Of a DNA stretch of 64,000 bases, positions 45,401-58,877 are shown piece after piece (positions within the stretch are counted from its first letter, which is position 1; each line of letters starts with the position of its first letter). The stretch spans positions 1 through 64,000 of the forward strand of contig JAJKFJ010021679.1 in assembly GCA_027382625.1 (NCBI GenBank). The letters are read 5' to 3'. The DNA is from Tetmemena sp. SeJ-2015. Lineage: Eukaryota; Ciliophora; Spirotrichea; Sporadotrichida; Oxytrichidae. Made by a program: the position numbers and the translations under genes. A model generated the notes under the pieces. The model was not told where the DNA came from. It did no database searches and saw nothing but the letters and a program-made list of their open reading frames with translations.

Positions 45401-47791
45401 TTCATGCGGATTATCAAGCCTAGAGTCAAGATTATTTTCATCCCAATGAGCAATAAGAAAATCAAGAACAGCAAGACTCACTCATCTAAAAATAAATTAA
45501 TTTTTATTGTGTATCTTAAGTGATCAATAGGCTTACACCAATAGTAACTTAAAACATTAGATGCCATTCAGACAAGCTTCAAATTTACAAGGTGGCGTCG
45601 AGAATGCAAAACTATAAAAAGATACACAGCACAGTGAAGGCAATAGTAATGCTATTTAATAAACACCGGGAGGCGGAGGCAAAAAGTCGATACTCAAAAT
45701 AAGAGAAGCAAAGCAAATTGCTGAATCATTAAATAAGAAAGATATAAAGTATAGAGCTCATCATTACTCTCTGAGGAAAGAATAGGCAGTGATTATTTTT
45801 AGAATTATTGTAACTAAAAATGAACGAAGAACCCGAAGAGTAATATGAATAAGATGGTTATGTTGAAGGATCTCAGCATAATTACTCCAACCAACTTTCA
45901 AGTTAAAGAAAAGGCAAAGGGAATAAGTATGATTCAAATAGAAAGAGGCAATATGAAGGAGGCAGCGGTAAAAATAGAGCTTAAATTCAGTCAATCCATA
46001 AATATGTAAATTTTAAATATACATATCAGTTTTAAGTAGCTGATACTGACAAGCTAAATCAACTAGATGGAGCACTAGAGATGTTTAAGAAAAATTAGAA
46101 CAACCATCATCATTAAAGCAGCAGTTAGTTATAGGCTTCAAAATTGTTTTGAATTTTGTAATGAAGTAGTTAAGAACTCCCGTGAATAATAACAATAACC
46201 CTTTTCATAATCATTAAGCCCGCTTTTCTGGTACTTACAGTGACAGAGATTATCCTTAACTGAAGGGTCAAAGACCTGAAAGCAGAGGAAGCGAAGATGA
46301 TAAACGTTCTCGCTCCTCCCATCATGAACTTAGCTTATGATGGTCCCTAATCTTAAAACCCAAACTATTCTGACAACGCAAGTTCCATAGGATCAAGGGC
46401 TTTGAGTAATTATAATCCTGGACAAATTAATGACAGGAACAGAGGTCTCTACGTAGATCTCAAGATAAATGAAGCAGACGAGGACGAAGAGGATGATGAT
46501 ACCTATGGCATAAATTTGAAGCTTGATGAAGGAGATGGAGATGGCAGAAAAAAGACGAGGAGAATTTATGATGCAAAGTACAAGATTCCGCCCAACAAGA
46601 AACTCGTTGAATATAATATCGACTAACTAATCAGCAAGAAGAACTACTTAGTAAAGCACATCAGAAGATATAAAGATGCAACTAATGCTATCACAACGCT
46701 ACTAATGGCTATATCAGCGGTATGTATAGTGATGATGTACCTTTACTATCAGTGAATCTATTTTTATTTAAAGAATAAAGATAAAATGCTAATAGGGAAA
46801 TTTGAAAAAATTTTCTTAGTTATTATAGTTCCAGGCAGTTCTAAAAGACCCTTATTATGTAACTAGGGCTAGAGTGACTTTACCAACTCTTCAAGGCGGG
46901 TAGTACTATAATGTGAGCTAAATTTTCTTTAAATTATAAAATAATTAATCGAGCTATTTGAGGTATTTCCTTTACCGAAATAAAACAGAGGGTGCAACTG
47001 ATTCTACTGATTCCAGTAATTAAGTCATAGTTTCAAATCTAGATGAACTTTGTGAAGGAACGAATAAGTATGCACTTTTCAATACCCTTGATGATGTTCT
47101 GTCTATTAAGAGCAATTTAGCAAGTAGCTATATGTATGCCTCTACAGGTTTCGATCTTTTCCTTATCATAGCTGTTTCTTGCCTCAATCGATTGCTAAAG
47201 TTTTAAATCCTAATTTATATTATTAGACTGATAAATGTCGGTTACATTTCATTCTTTTTGAAGGAACATCAAGTTCCAGTTCTTTTTCGCACACCTGAAT
47301 CTTCAATATTCTACGACTTACAGAGAGCGAAATTAATGTTCTACTTGATCTACATCGTTTTATGTGGCATTTTGGCCCAGCTTAATTTCTATGAGGTTAA
47401 TGATCCTTGCTTGCACACTGCTAGAGAAGATGTTTTCACCACTCAAAATGTGGATATGTACTAGTATGCACTTTTGAGTTTACTATGGGTTGTTGCTGTT
47501 CCAATTATTTTCGTTATTGGAATGGTCTCTCTTAAAGACAATCTCAAAGTGGGATGCTATCCGATCGTAATAGCAAACATAATTTTCGGGTTTATGCTCC
47601 TAATCCTGTCGCAGATAGTTATAATTTACTCACTACTTTACGGATCCTAACCTCTCCTGTAGTGGTGTCATCTTTTTAACTATGGAAACTTTGGCTTGAC
47701 TCTGCTTAATTTCATAATCTACAGGGTATATTTCTCTGAGCATGATGTAACTCTTAATGAAAGCGGAATTAACAAGGACTATGGAAAGTGA
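42414..47791 (+). CDS. Multi-pass membrane protein with long Q/N/S-rich N-terminal region
   Basis: It starts at ATG 42414 (MQKNIKLGKLHSGGAS). TAA/TAG codons, read as Gln, are extremely frequent to about 46.4 kb (for example SYQQQQQLLNQQQQLL near 43370). IES-like gaps lie near 42830-42930, 43450-43800 and 45480-45540, and a one-base shift near 44800. An acidic stretch follows (EADEDEEDDDTYG, 46465), then about seven hydrophobic segments from 46680 to 47750. These include AITTLLMAISAVCIVMMYLY, LMFYLIYIVLCGILAQ, LLWVVAVPIIFVIGMV and ANIIFGFMLLILSQIVIIY. TGA is at 47789-47791. The C-terminal half could be receptor- or channel-like; no family is recognised. Treating all of it as one gene is inference from unbroken orientation and composition. 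Confidence 0.6.
46915..46950. other. 36 bp IES, pointer GAGCTA
   Basis: GAGCTA at 46915-46920 and 46951-46956. Removal joins GGQYYNVS to YLRYFLYRNKTEGATD in frame. Confidence 0.85.
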
Positions 47792-47839
47792 CTTCAAATT
47801 TTAAGTATAACTTTATTTTAGCATTCCTATTCTATTCAT

Positions 47840-50800
47840 TTAACTTCTAAGTTTTCTAATCGACTTGATTTCAACGATTGATGCTTTATCAAGATTACTA
47901 ACTGCTTGTTTAGCTGCCTCTACTCTGGCTTTGCTGCACTCAGATCCCTCTCTGCATCTTCAGCTATAGCTTGTGCCTCAACCTTCTTTGCGTTAACTAT
48001 TTTTGCCTCTTCAGATGCTACTTTTTCTACCTCATTAGCTATTTTAGAATCCTTCTCCACTTCTACTAGCGCCTCTAAAATCTGCTCGTTCTTTGCCTTT
48101 AGTTGAGGCTGCAATTCCTCAATCTTAATCTTAAAGTCTGCTATGTTGACATTTGTATCCTTGAGTTTTTGCAGACCTATAGCTAATCTTCGCTTGCTCT
48201 TCATCTGCTCTTCTCTCTTAATTTCAAGAGAGCTCACATACAAGTGAATGAGGTCGAGATATGACTTGGGAGTTGTGTAAACTCTTCTTCTCAGCTTTTC
48301 GAAATACTCTGAAGCCTTTTCCTCAACAGTAGTGTGGATCATCATACACATTTCTGCCTAATTAATTCCAAATGAAGCTTAAACAATTGGTAAGTTCAAT
48401 ATGCCAAGTTGAGCCTTACTTGCTCGTTAGGAACTTCTACTTCTTTAAGGAACTCAGATGACACATATAAGAGAGCTTGCTCTGGCCATCTATCGAACCA
48501 ATTGAGAGTGCAGCAATTGACTAAGGAGGGGAATTTTCTGCATCTAACTCTCAAGGAATCACCAACAGGACTCATACATAATGTGATGTGAAGTTTCTCT
48601 CTAACTCTCTCGTTGAAAGTCATTAGAATATTATCCCTATAGGCAGCATTAGAAAAGTTTAGGAAATAAAAATTTAACTTACTGAGTATCTACTCTCTTC
48701 AATTCGAGTACTATTGGTCTAACTGAGTTTATTATCTTGTCATAATCTTCAGGCAGGAATAAGTTAGGTATATCTCCAGTGTTTAGTAGATTGTTAATGT
48801 CTTCCAAGAAAGTCTCCTTTACGATTTGAGTATCAGTCAAGACTAGACAAATGCTTTGACCATCTATACCTGCTCCGAACATTAGCTCTTTCAAGAAGTC
48901 TCTAAATTATTCAGTTCCAAAGTTCTTGGTTATTTCTACTTGACGGCCTAAGTATCCCAACATATGGCATGAGAGTTTAGTCAAGGATTACTTTCCTGAA
49001 CCACCCACACCAATCAGCATCATATTTCCTTCAAAATAATTCTAATACATAATTTCTAGGTTATAAAAATCCTCTTGGCTATCTCAGTACTCTTGCAATC
49101 CTGATTATGTGCTCAATAGCATCTTCAAAGAAAACAGATTCATCTTTCTCATGGCAGAAATATTGTAGTCTTCAGGAATTCTATAAGTGTTGATTTGAGT
49201 TTATTGATGTCCTTAATCTCCTCATAGTTCTTAGATGAGTCCAGTTTTAAGAGGTCTCCAAACATGAGATGTCCATTTACAAAGAGTTCAGCATGTTCAA
49301 AGCGAGCTCTAAAGTAGACGTTTGAAAGCTCAGCCATCATCTTCTAGAACCATATTTTGTCCTCTTCGTTGATTAAACGGTCATGGAATACTCTGCAACT
49401 TTCATGCATCCACAACTTTGCTAATACTTCTGGACTTCCAACTGATACTGGCTAAATACAGTATCTATAAAACGTATAATAAATAGCTTAACCATCAACA
49501 TGCCTTGGAAAACTTTGCTAATGTCTCTTAGATTGAAAAGATAGTGGAATTTAGCAGGAGTTGGGCGTTTCTCTTCAATGATTCTGTTGTAAACTTCAAT
49601 AGTAGCCATCACAGCTCCATCTCCCAACTTCTAAATGGTTTCTGTGAAACCTATTTTGAGGAACCCATTTAGAATACTTCCAAAGATCCTCTGCAAAGTT
49701 TATCTACTTGCCTCAGGGATGTTAAATACATTGAAATGCCTGGTGAAGCGAAGAGTGAGATCATTTCTGCCTCCACCTGGACGAGCTCCAGCGGCAATGA
49801 CAGTGGCATCCTCTACTCTCTTCCATTCCAAAGTCTCTCTATCATAGAGTCCTTTTCTATCTACGAAGAGTCTAAGTTTGTATGGTAACATAATTTTAAA
49901 GTCTAAGTAGTTCAATAGGAGGTTGAGCTCCATACTTCTCTACAGCTGGCATATTTATGTCATCTACAAATATCGCCAGTTTCTTTCCTGGAGGAGCACC
50001 ATAGAGACCCTTTCTCTTTCTTTCTATCTTATCTTCAATAGTCTTTTGAGTTCTGATTGATGAAGTCTAGGCTGAGAAATTCAAAAATACAGGGTTTATT
50101 GATTTCGCTTCTTGGATTGAAGATAGAAGATTTAGGATAATCACAGATTTACCGACTCCTGTCACTCCAGTAAAGAGTGTGGGCTTTTCTTTTTCCAAAA
50201 GAGTTTCTAAGCAATAGGCGAATCTCTATGTGTCAATCAATTCATAATAAAAGAAGACAAATTGGAAATTATTCATAAACTCTTATAAATGGTCGGAACA
50301 AGCATTTAGAAGAAAGGAATATCCTTGTCGAAAACAAATTCATCCATTTTGTTGGTCCATGGCTAGAATCTAACTTCCTTCTTTGTCTCAAGGTAGTATT
50401 CAAAGCAAGGTGTTGTTTTGAGGAATAGCGCAAGCTTTGAATTACTCTCTCACTACATCATCGAAGCGTTCCTAACCGAAAGAGTCTAGCCCTGCGCCGA
50501 TACCCCAAATGTAAGCGAATGCAAAGTAGAAGGGAAGGTTCTTTTTCTTCTCCTCTTTATCGCCTTTGAATCCATATTGAGGAGTCAGCATTACCTCGAG
50601 GAAATTACAAAGAGAGGCAACTCTTTAGATGTCTACTGTTCTGATGTATTCTTAAATGTGTTTATTTAAGCAATGAAAAACTTAGATTCAACAAGCTTAA
50701 GTGATCTAATCTTCTCGAGAGCTGGCTCTATTGTGACATCAAAGAGTGACTATAGTACGTGCTTATGTTCCTCTAGGAGAATACTTTCATCAGGGTATAT

Positions 50801-53800
50801 TCTTGGAATCCAGCTTTAGACATAAGGTTTCCATCCTAGCTCCTCAGGAGTCATGTAGACCATACCACAACGAGAAACTGTAGCTGGAGATGCCACTGAA
50901 AGATCTTAGACTTCGAAAAGCATTCTCATTTGAGATCTTAGCTTGATACGCTGACCATTTGCTAGACAGAGTGTCATTTTTCAACATAGAATTTAAAATT
51001 AATCTAGTCATGTTATCATCAAGCACGGTATTCATATTTTCAATCCAAAGAGCATCTACAGGTCCATCGAACACAACCCAAGTTTTATCTTCCTTATTTT
51101 CGAGGGCAGCTTCTCTCATAATCTTTGAGGCCAAGCCATCTCGCCACTCTTGAGAAATTGGATTCACTTCTCCATAAAGCTCTCCCATAGATATTGACTT
51201 AGGATTTAAGACCTCTTTTCTCACTGCCTGATAAATGTAAATTGGATGATGAAAAAATTGAAAATAGTCCATAGATATTTATCTGACATCTTTTGAGTGC
51301 TTTTCCTTTCTAAGGCAAGTCATTGCGTCTGCCAGCACATCGTAAGATGTTGTTTTACCGCCACCAGTTGGTCCAACGATCATAACTCCGAATCTCACAT
51401 CGAAAGTATCGAAAAGCTACGAATTAAATTTTTAACGATCCATATATATATAGAGCTGCACTATTTTAGTCATGAAAGCTGGTACAGGCTAAAGTCCTCT
51501 TGCATGAATTGTCTCAGAGATCTAGTTCTCAAGCTCCTCGAAGGATACATCAGGAATAACTGCAGAAGGGAATAGATCTTGAATCAGAGCAGAGAATAAG
51601 GGTAGATCATCCTTCAAGAACTTGGGAACATTAGAATCTCTCATAGCTCTGATAAAAACCAATAACAGTCGGAAAATATACTATTATAAATGATGAGCAC
51701 GATATCTTCGTCCAAATCTTTCTAAGCTCTCTTGAGTGATCCTGCCATGACTAGCACAGACTTTACAGCTCTCATACCAAAGTCGTAATGGTCTTATTGA
51801 GAGAGCTACTCTGAGGAAAGCTTGTACAGCTAGACCATTTTCTAAGAGAGAGGTCTAGCATTTTAGAAGCCTTCAGCGAAGAGCATGATTTCAGCAATCA
51901 ATCTGTAGTTGGGTATCATCATAGATACTGGTCGGAACAAGACCCTTCAAGTTATTTAAGAATATTCATTAAGCACTAAAAGAAAAATTATCAGGGAGCT
52001 CAGTTCTACCCGCATAACCAGGGTTCATTGTAATAAATACTCCGCATGTAGGTATCAGTGGAATCATGTTGTCCTCAAACATAAATGATTGAGCTTCCTC
52101 ATATGCTAAGAGTGCTCTTCTGATTGTCATTAGCTGTTGAGCGATCACAGACAACACTTCAATATCAATTCTATTGAACTCATCTAAGCAAGCCCATGCT
52201 CCAGTTTGAGAGAGTCCTGAGAATAGTCTTCCCATCATGACATATGTAATCTATTCAGAGCAGTTGAACACCACGCATTTTCATACTCAATAAAATTGTA
52301 AAACTTCGATAATCCAAGACCCTTTGCAAGATCCTTGGTTGATTCAGTCTTTCCGGTTCCGGCAGGTCCTGCAGGAGCAGCTCCTAATTTGATATTAAGA
52401 GCTCCTGTAATAGTAATCCAGCATCTATCTGTGAGAGGAGTAATAACCAATCTACTAGTAGCTCCCATATACTCATATCCATAGACAAAGGAAGCGTTAA
52501 CTTATTTTACAACACATGTGTCTTTTTCTTCATCCCAATAGTAGCGTAACTGCTGTTGCCACAAGAAGTCCTAGATAGAAGACACTTGCTCTTTCATTAG
52601 ATTCTCAACGATATCTCTTGCATGCACATCGCAGGTGATTAAGGCAACTATAATTTTACGCCTTATTGAGTCTAAGTTTCCCTTGACTAGTTCAATTAGC
52701 TGAGTGAGTTATACAACGTTTACTTAATTCCAATCCTGGAGTGAGACACATTTAAATTTTTATAATAGGCTACTTTCTTCAATTGAGAAAGGGTTGTCAA
52801 TCATTTCATTGATATAACTCTCTGAAGAAGAGCACCAAAGAACTTGGGAAATAGTAGAGACAACTTGACCAGGATGCTTCATCACCCAGAGTTTTCTTTC
52901 CATGTTGGCAGTGTTGGTGTAATCTTAAAGACCACTCTTCATGATTTTATGAACTGTTTCAACCATACCCAGCTGCACCATTAACAGCCAAGTTTCAACT
53001 TAGTTTCTTGCTTTAAGGACTTTATTAAGAGGTATCTTTTCTCCTTCTCCAGATATCATAGCCATAATATCGATTCCATCCTTGATATCTAATCTGAAAA
53101 TATTGTCAAAGCATGTCCTTAAGTTATTAAAAATCTCTCAATTTGATAACATATTATTCTATGTTTTGTTGGATGACTTCTAAATCATTAGACTTTGCTA
53201 GGATCTCTAGAAGTTCATCATTTGATAAGAAATAGAATCTTGGAAAAGCTTGACGTTTAGTCTCCAGATAGCGCTCTAACTACTTCTGAATATCTTCAAG
53301 CGTTTCGTTGTAGACTATCAAGTTTTCATTGAGATTGTTGACGTTCTTCAGAATACGCATAACGTTTGGAGATTTATGCACTCGCTGCATGAGTTGCTTA
53401 AACTATTTGTCTACATGGTCGAACTTTTAAGCTTCGTTAAGAAGCTGCTTGCGGATATCTCCAGCAGTAAAAATGTTCTCTAGATACATCCACTACTTCT
53501 GTAAAAATATCCAGTTATCTAGTACTTTAGAGAGTAGCTGAAGATTCTTCTTCCAGACTTCAGCTTCGCTTCTAAGAGGCTTCACAAATCTAGAACCAAG
53601 AATAGTGTTTACTGAAGCCATACTTTCGTCTAATGTGGTATATACATCATCAATATCTTCTAGAATGTAGCTAGTATCCTTAGTGCCTTCTTTGTAAACC
53701 TTAGATTTAAAATCAACTTTCTTCCAAGTCTCTTCAATTATAGCCATCTGAGCTCTGAGACTTGCTTCTGCAGTTGCTTGTGCACTAACCCCTTGAATTT

Positions 53801-56800
53801 CCTCTTGATACTGCTGGGCATTAAGCTTGATCAGTGACTCTAGGGTGAATGCCTCATCTTCTATGTCGAAGTCATAGCCAATTAAGTCCTTGATTTCCTT
53901 CCAATGCTCTTGCTTGAGATTCTCGTTTCTCAGAGCCGTGACAACAGGCATAGCTGCTTTGAAAGTGTCTACCATTTACTTTAGTCTTTAAGCGATTGGA
54001 TTTGGAGGCAAGTTCTTCTCAACTCTATTGCATATCTTTGAAAATTGATCAGCCTTAGCTTATATTTCTTTAGCGTTAATGCTGCCAAACTTTTCCTTAA
54101 TCCAGCCCTCAGTTCTTTCCTCCCACTCTCTTAGTGATCTCCACATCATGCATCTGAGTGTAAGTTAATTTTTATCACAGTAAGATTATACTTCTAAGTT
54201 GCTCTCTTAGATTTTCTAGATTTTCAAAGTGAGTTGCCTGCACCTGCAAAGTTTCTTAATAGTTGTTGTATTTGACAGCAGTTGTCTCCAGTTCTTTAAA
54301 TGTTGACTCTAGAGTATCTAATCTTCTCAGTATGTCATACATACTAACCTCATTACAACATATCATTTTTCAATAACCTTGTTACTCAAGAATGCTTCAT
54401 CTTCTGTTTGAGCTAAGCACTCGTTGATCTACTGATTAAGTTTGGGAATTTGCTCATCGAGAGACTTTCTGAAGGTATCAAGGTTTGAATTCTACGAAGA
54501 CTCAACTTAGGCGATAATATTGACAAGCTTGGAAATGTCTGTAACAGCTTCATTGTGAGAATCTTTATCCTCCTTCTTAAATGTAATGGTAAACTCATGG
54601 AAGATATTGTAATACTGCCCATACAGATCCACCCTATCTCTTACATCTTGAAACTGCTCTTGCACTTTATTCAGGGCATTACTTTACTCAACGAAGTCTT
54701 CCACAGATGCAGTCGATTTGCTAAGGGATTTGATAGCTGCTGTGAGCCATCTGCGCATTTCATCGGTACGTTTGCGAATAGTATCTGGCACTATCTTCTC
54801 AATTTAGATAAGACATCTCTTTGGAGAGGGTAATAGAACTTCTCTAGTAAGCTAATAAGTATTATAATTTGAATTTATTTTGTAGTACGAGTGTTGTCCA
54901 ACTTAAGAAGACCTCTGAAAGCAACTTGAGGAATAACTTCAAACCTCTCCTTTTGAATCTTGAATAGCTTAGTAGTGTAGATGAGCATCTCTGTTGGCTG
55001 TCTCAATCTCTCATCTATCAAAAGAGTGAACTCAATTCGCTCATTAGTCCAGTAAACGTGGAGATATTTCTATAGACCTTCCAAGAAGTCTTAAGCTTTG
55101 TGATAAGCAGAGTCAAGGATCTGCTCGATCAAAAGATTCTATGATGAGTAGAGTTCATCTTCCTTAATCCAGTCATAAGGGTTGAGATAATTCTTTTCAG
55201 GAGCTTCCCAATCATCTCCAACCATATCATCCCACTCTTCTAATGCGTTAGCATAAGGAGTCAGCTCATCATGCTTTGACTTAAAAATAATTAAGATATT
55301 GAGCTTTTAATTCCTATTTAGACCATCTTTCAAATACTTAGAGAGATTCAAGTCCTTAGGCTAACACATTTTAAACCATAGCGAGAATGTCATCTCTTGA
55401 AGGGTCTATGAAAAGCCATCTTCTGAAGAGCATAGGAGCTATAACCTTCATGATCTTGGGGTTCTTTCTTTTGACATTTCCATCTGAATCAAATGACATA
55501 TTCTCTACATCTTCTTCCTCAAATTGTTCCTCTTCGTCCTCCTCATAATTTCAATAGTAAATAGAATGCAGTATTCTGAGAGCCTCAGTGTTCTTCTTCT
55601 CAGGTTCTAGTTCTAGATGAACTGTCGGATCAAAGTCCTCTTCCTTGCTGTTACCATGAGGTGGAAGTTTAAAATCTTGAGGCTTGACTTGATCCAACTC
55701 ATCAGGTGGTATGGGATTTTCAGGGTCGAATACTACTGATACTTTGAACATGGGTTCCATACCCTTGTGCTAATACATATCATGTTCAGTTAGAGCTGAG
55801 TTATTTGACTGATCGAGTCTCTGAAGCTTGTTAAGCAGTTCTCTCACTGAGTCTACATAAACTGCACTTAAAGATTCCATAGCCAAGAAGTCGACTAGAA
55901 TAAAATTTAGAGGAGAATATATCTTAAAATTATTATAGATAAGCGAATCTCAAGAATCGAGAGCACTCCTTTCGAAGATTAGATCTGTGGCCGTATGTCA
56001 TGTGATCAGGGAAACCAAGATTCTCAAAAACTGAGTTAGACTTCTTTCTCTTCATAGCAGCAGCTGTGGCATTAACTTGGTTCAGGGCAGAGGAAGGATA
56101 AATTAAATGAGAAATAGTTTTAGTCTCTATTAATTTGGATTATTCTTCCTTTGCTCTTCATCAAGAGCAAGTTCAGAAATGATTCTTTCTCTAAGCTCTC
56201 CAAGCATGTTATCGATGGCTTGTTTAACATTAACTCTGCACTTTTCAGAGTAAGACTAGATCTTCTCACTGACGAGGGTCTTCTGTTTCTGCTATAGAGA
56301 TGCAAACTCCTCAATAGTGACGCAGTCAAGGGTCTTAGAGATATCAATGAATCTCAGCTTTTGCATATCATTACAGAATGACTTGTGGTTATCTTAATTA
56401 AATTAAGATTAGAAATGGAATGTTCTAGGGAAATATAAGGATATTAAAAGGTTAAGAAGCTTGGGTCTAAAAATATCGTCTAGGATAAAGAGCTTCTCTT
56501 CGAGCATTCTTCTTGCTTTGGCTCTCTTGTAAGAAAGAATGTTCTTGCGCCACATTCTGAGGAACTTCCATCTCTTGAATTTCTTAAAGAAGGATAGCTC
56601 CTTTAATATGATTGTATGAGTCTCTTTCGATCAACCATCTCCAAGGGTTATGAATTCGACAGGAGATTCATTAAGATACAGAGTAATACCCTTCGCTGAT
56701 AAAGTGTAATATTTTTGTTCTGAACGGTCGTGATACTAGCATACTTGCAGATCGTAGGGATTACCATTTGCATTTGGATTCAAGTAAACGAACACTGACT

Positions 56801-58683
56801 AGTCGGTTTGCTTGCTGTCAAGAAGTAACTCAATGTAAACATTTCTTTTACATTAATATTCAAATTTCCAATTGAACAATTGAAAGTTTTCAAATACAAA
56901 GGAATAATAAATCCTCTTTTATTGTTTACTTATCTAGTTCTGACCAAGTTTTCTTAGCTTTATGAGAATGGCCAGTATTCTTATCTGCTTCATTTTTCTA
57001 TCCTATATTACTACTCGTGAAATCTTGCTCACCACCCTCCTCTGTGGTTTACTTAGCTGCGTTGCCCATGAGATTTACTCGACTCATGTGGTTTGCAGGT
57101 GCAGCAGCATCTAATGGCGATTTAGAATTAAGCTAAGCCAAAAATTCATCAGTATCTTGACCATACATTTCAGCCATTGATCTAGAGAGCTGAAGGAAAT
57201 AGTCTGGGTTATTTAACTTTCCAGTTAGCTTATCAAGAAGATATTTTGAGCGAGCGCGTTCGAACTTCTTTTAAGAAAAGGTGCTCAAATCATTGAACTG
57301 AATAAGAGAAGGGTCTCTTTGCATATTCTCGCTCTACTGTATCTATTACTAAATCTACTACTTGTAAATAACAATAGAATTATTAGGAATAAGATTGCTG
57401 GGTTGATAATTAATTGTAGAGGATATCCTTAATCTTGGACATTCTGTCATTCTACATCTACTGAAGGGGTTCGTAATCTACTTTTGGTTTGCTCATCATA
57501 AGCTTAGCTGTGAAAAAGTCTTTAGTCCCTCCCCTTCTCTGATTTGATTAAGATGGCCTTAAAGGTGTCATAGTTGTTAAGCCAGTGATTGAATGAGCAG
57601 TGTGAGAGTAAAGCTAAGAGCTACTCTGATTGTTCATACCATTTGCTTGATAGAGATTGGCACTGCTGTAGTTATGAATATTTGCGCCGCTCTGATTAAT
57701 CTAACTCATACCTTTGCTTGATGAATAGTAGTTATTCATGTTCAAATTTTACTACTAGTTCTGCATCATCATCTTTCCTGAGATATTAATTGCAGATTTA
57801 CCTCTCATTTAGTTCTGATTCTGAAAATTCTGAGCGGTTGGAGTAATGGAAGGGAGTTGTCCATGAGATACACCTGAGTTATCATTCAAATAAGGATGAG
57901 CACCTTGCATAATCTAAATGTCTGAGGCTGAAGCATTAAGGCCGCTGCTGTATCCCATGCCTCCGCCAGTGCCAGTGCCTACATTTCCAGCTCTACTCTG
58001 TGACGGCAAAGAGTGATCGTTCATTCCACCACCCAAAACGAAACTGTTATCGTGCTTTAAATAGCTAAAGGACTAGTCATGTGTAAGTAGGTTAGTGAAA
58101 TTCCCAGGGTGATTAGTGAGGTATGTTTCATTTACGTTGAATGAGCTGTTCATTTCCTGCAATCTTCTCTTTACAGCACTTGATGGATCCTTTTACTTCT
58201 TTCCCATCTTGGCTGAATATGGCCTTGCACTCGCCCTCTTTTCGAGTGGTCTTTCAACAGATGGAAGTGGGATATTACTCACGCCTGTGTCATATAATCT
58301 ATTCATCAAGAGTCTCTTCTTCACTTAGTCTGGTGCAATATTGAGTAAGCTTGGATTAATTCTGCCTAATGAATTGTTCACTGCCGCCTAGTTAGAGTTT
58401 CCATTTTGAATTCCATAAGGCTGCTAGTAAGAGGCGCCTATATTCGTATTAGATTAAGCTGAATTGTAGTTCGAGAGCTAAGTTGGCCTCTAGTTTTAGT
58501 TGCTATAAGGTATTTTTCTACCATCCTTAGCAGATTTTGTCCTCAATAATTTTAAATGAAAATTTTAAGTATCCTCTGCTGAGCATTTGCTGCAGTAGTG
58601 TTGCTTGAATAAGAGTCATCCTATTAGTTTGCATATGCTTATCGGGAAGCCTGCATTTACTAAAACTCTTAGAGCTTCTTCAT
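47840..58683 (-). CDS. Dynein heavy chain, N-terminus to stalk (minus-strand part of a scrambled gene)
   Basis: A motor subunit of (probably axonemal) dynein. It starts at 58683 (MKKLQEFQQMQASRQAYANQ) with a ~550-residue Q/N/S-rich leader, then the helical stem to ~54.4 kb and the linker (53.98-53.49 kb, [20 protein letters not shown]). P-loops follow: AAA1 [14 protein letters not shown] (~52.35 kb, then [12 protein letters not shown]), AAA2 [10 protein letters not shown] (~51.36 kb, then [20 protein letters not shown]), AAA3 [13 protein letters not shown] (~50.16 kb) and AAA4 GVGGSGKQSLTKLS (~49.0 kb). The first stalk helix runs 48.3-47.85 kb ([20 protein letters not shown]) to [15 protein letters not shown], where homology stops before the microtubule-binding tip. 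IESs interrupt it (one resolved at 49027-49069). Small frame slips are present near 47926, 49140 and 49177. AAA5 onward is found inverted at 39.5 kb. Confidence 0.85.
49027..49069. other. 43 bp IES in dynein, pointer AGGA on the coding strand
   Basis: TCCT (plus strand) at 49027-49030 and 49070-49073. Removal gives [20 protein letters not shown], the AAA4 entry motif. Confidence 0.9.
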
Positions 58684-58877
58684 ATTTAAATTTTTTATTT
58701 GATTGATTCAAACTCCGACTAGAGGCCTTAAATCCTAATCTCACTTATTAATCAGTAGATTTCTATAAGTGTGTCTTATTAATTTGATTTAAAGATTTGA
58801 ATTTACGCCTTATGCATAATCATAGTCAAGATTTGATATAAATATTATGATGTTGGTGAATCTTATATTCTTAATCT

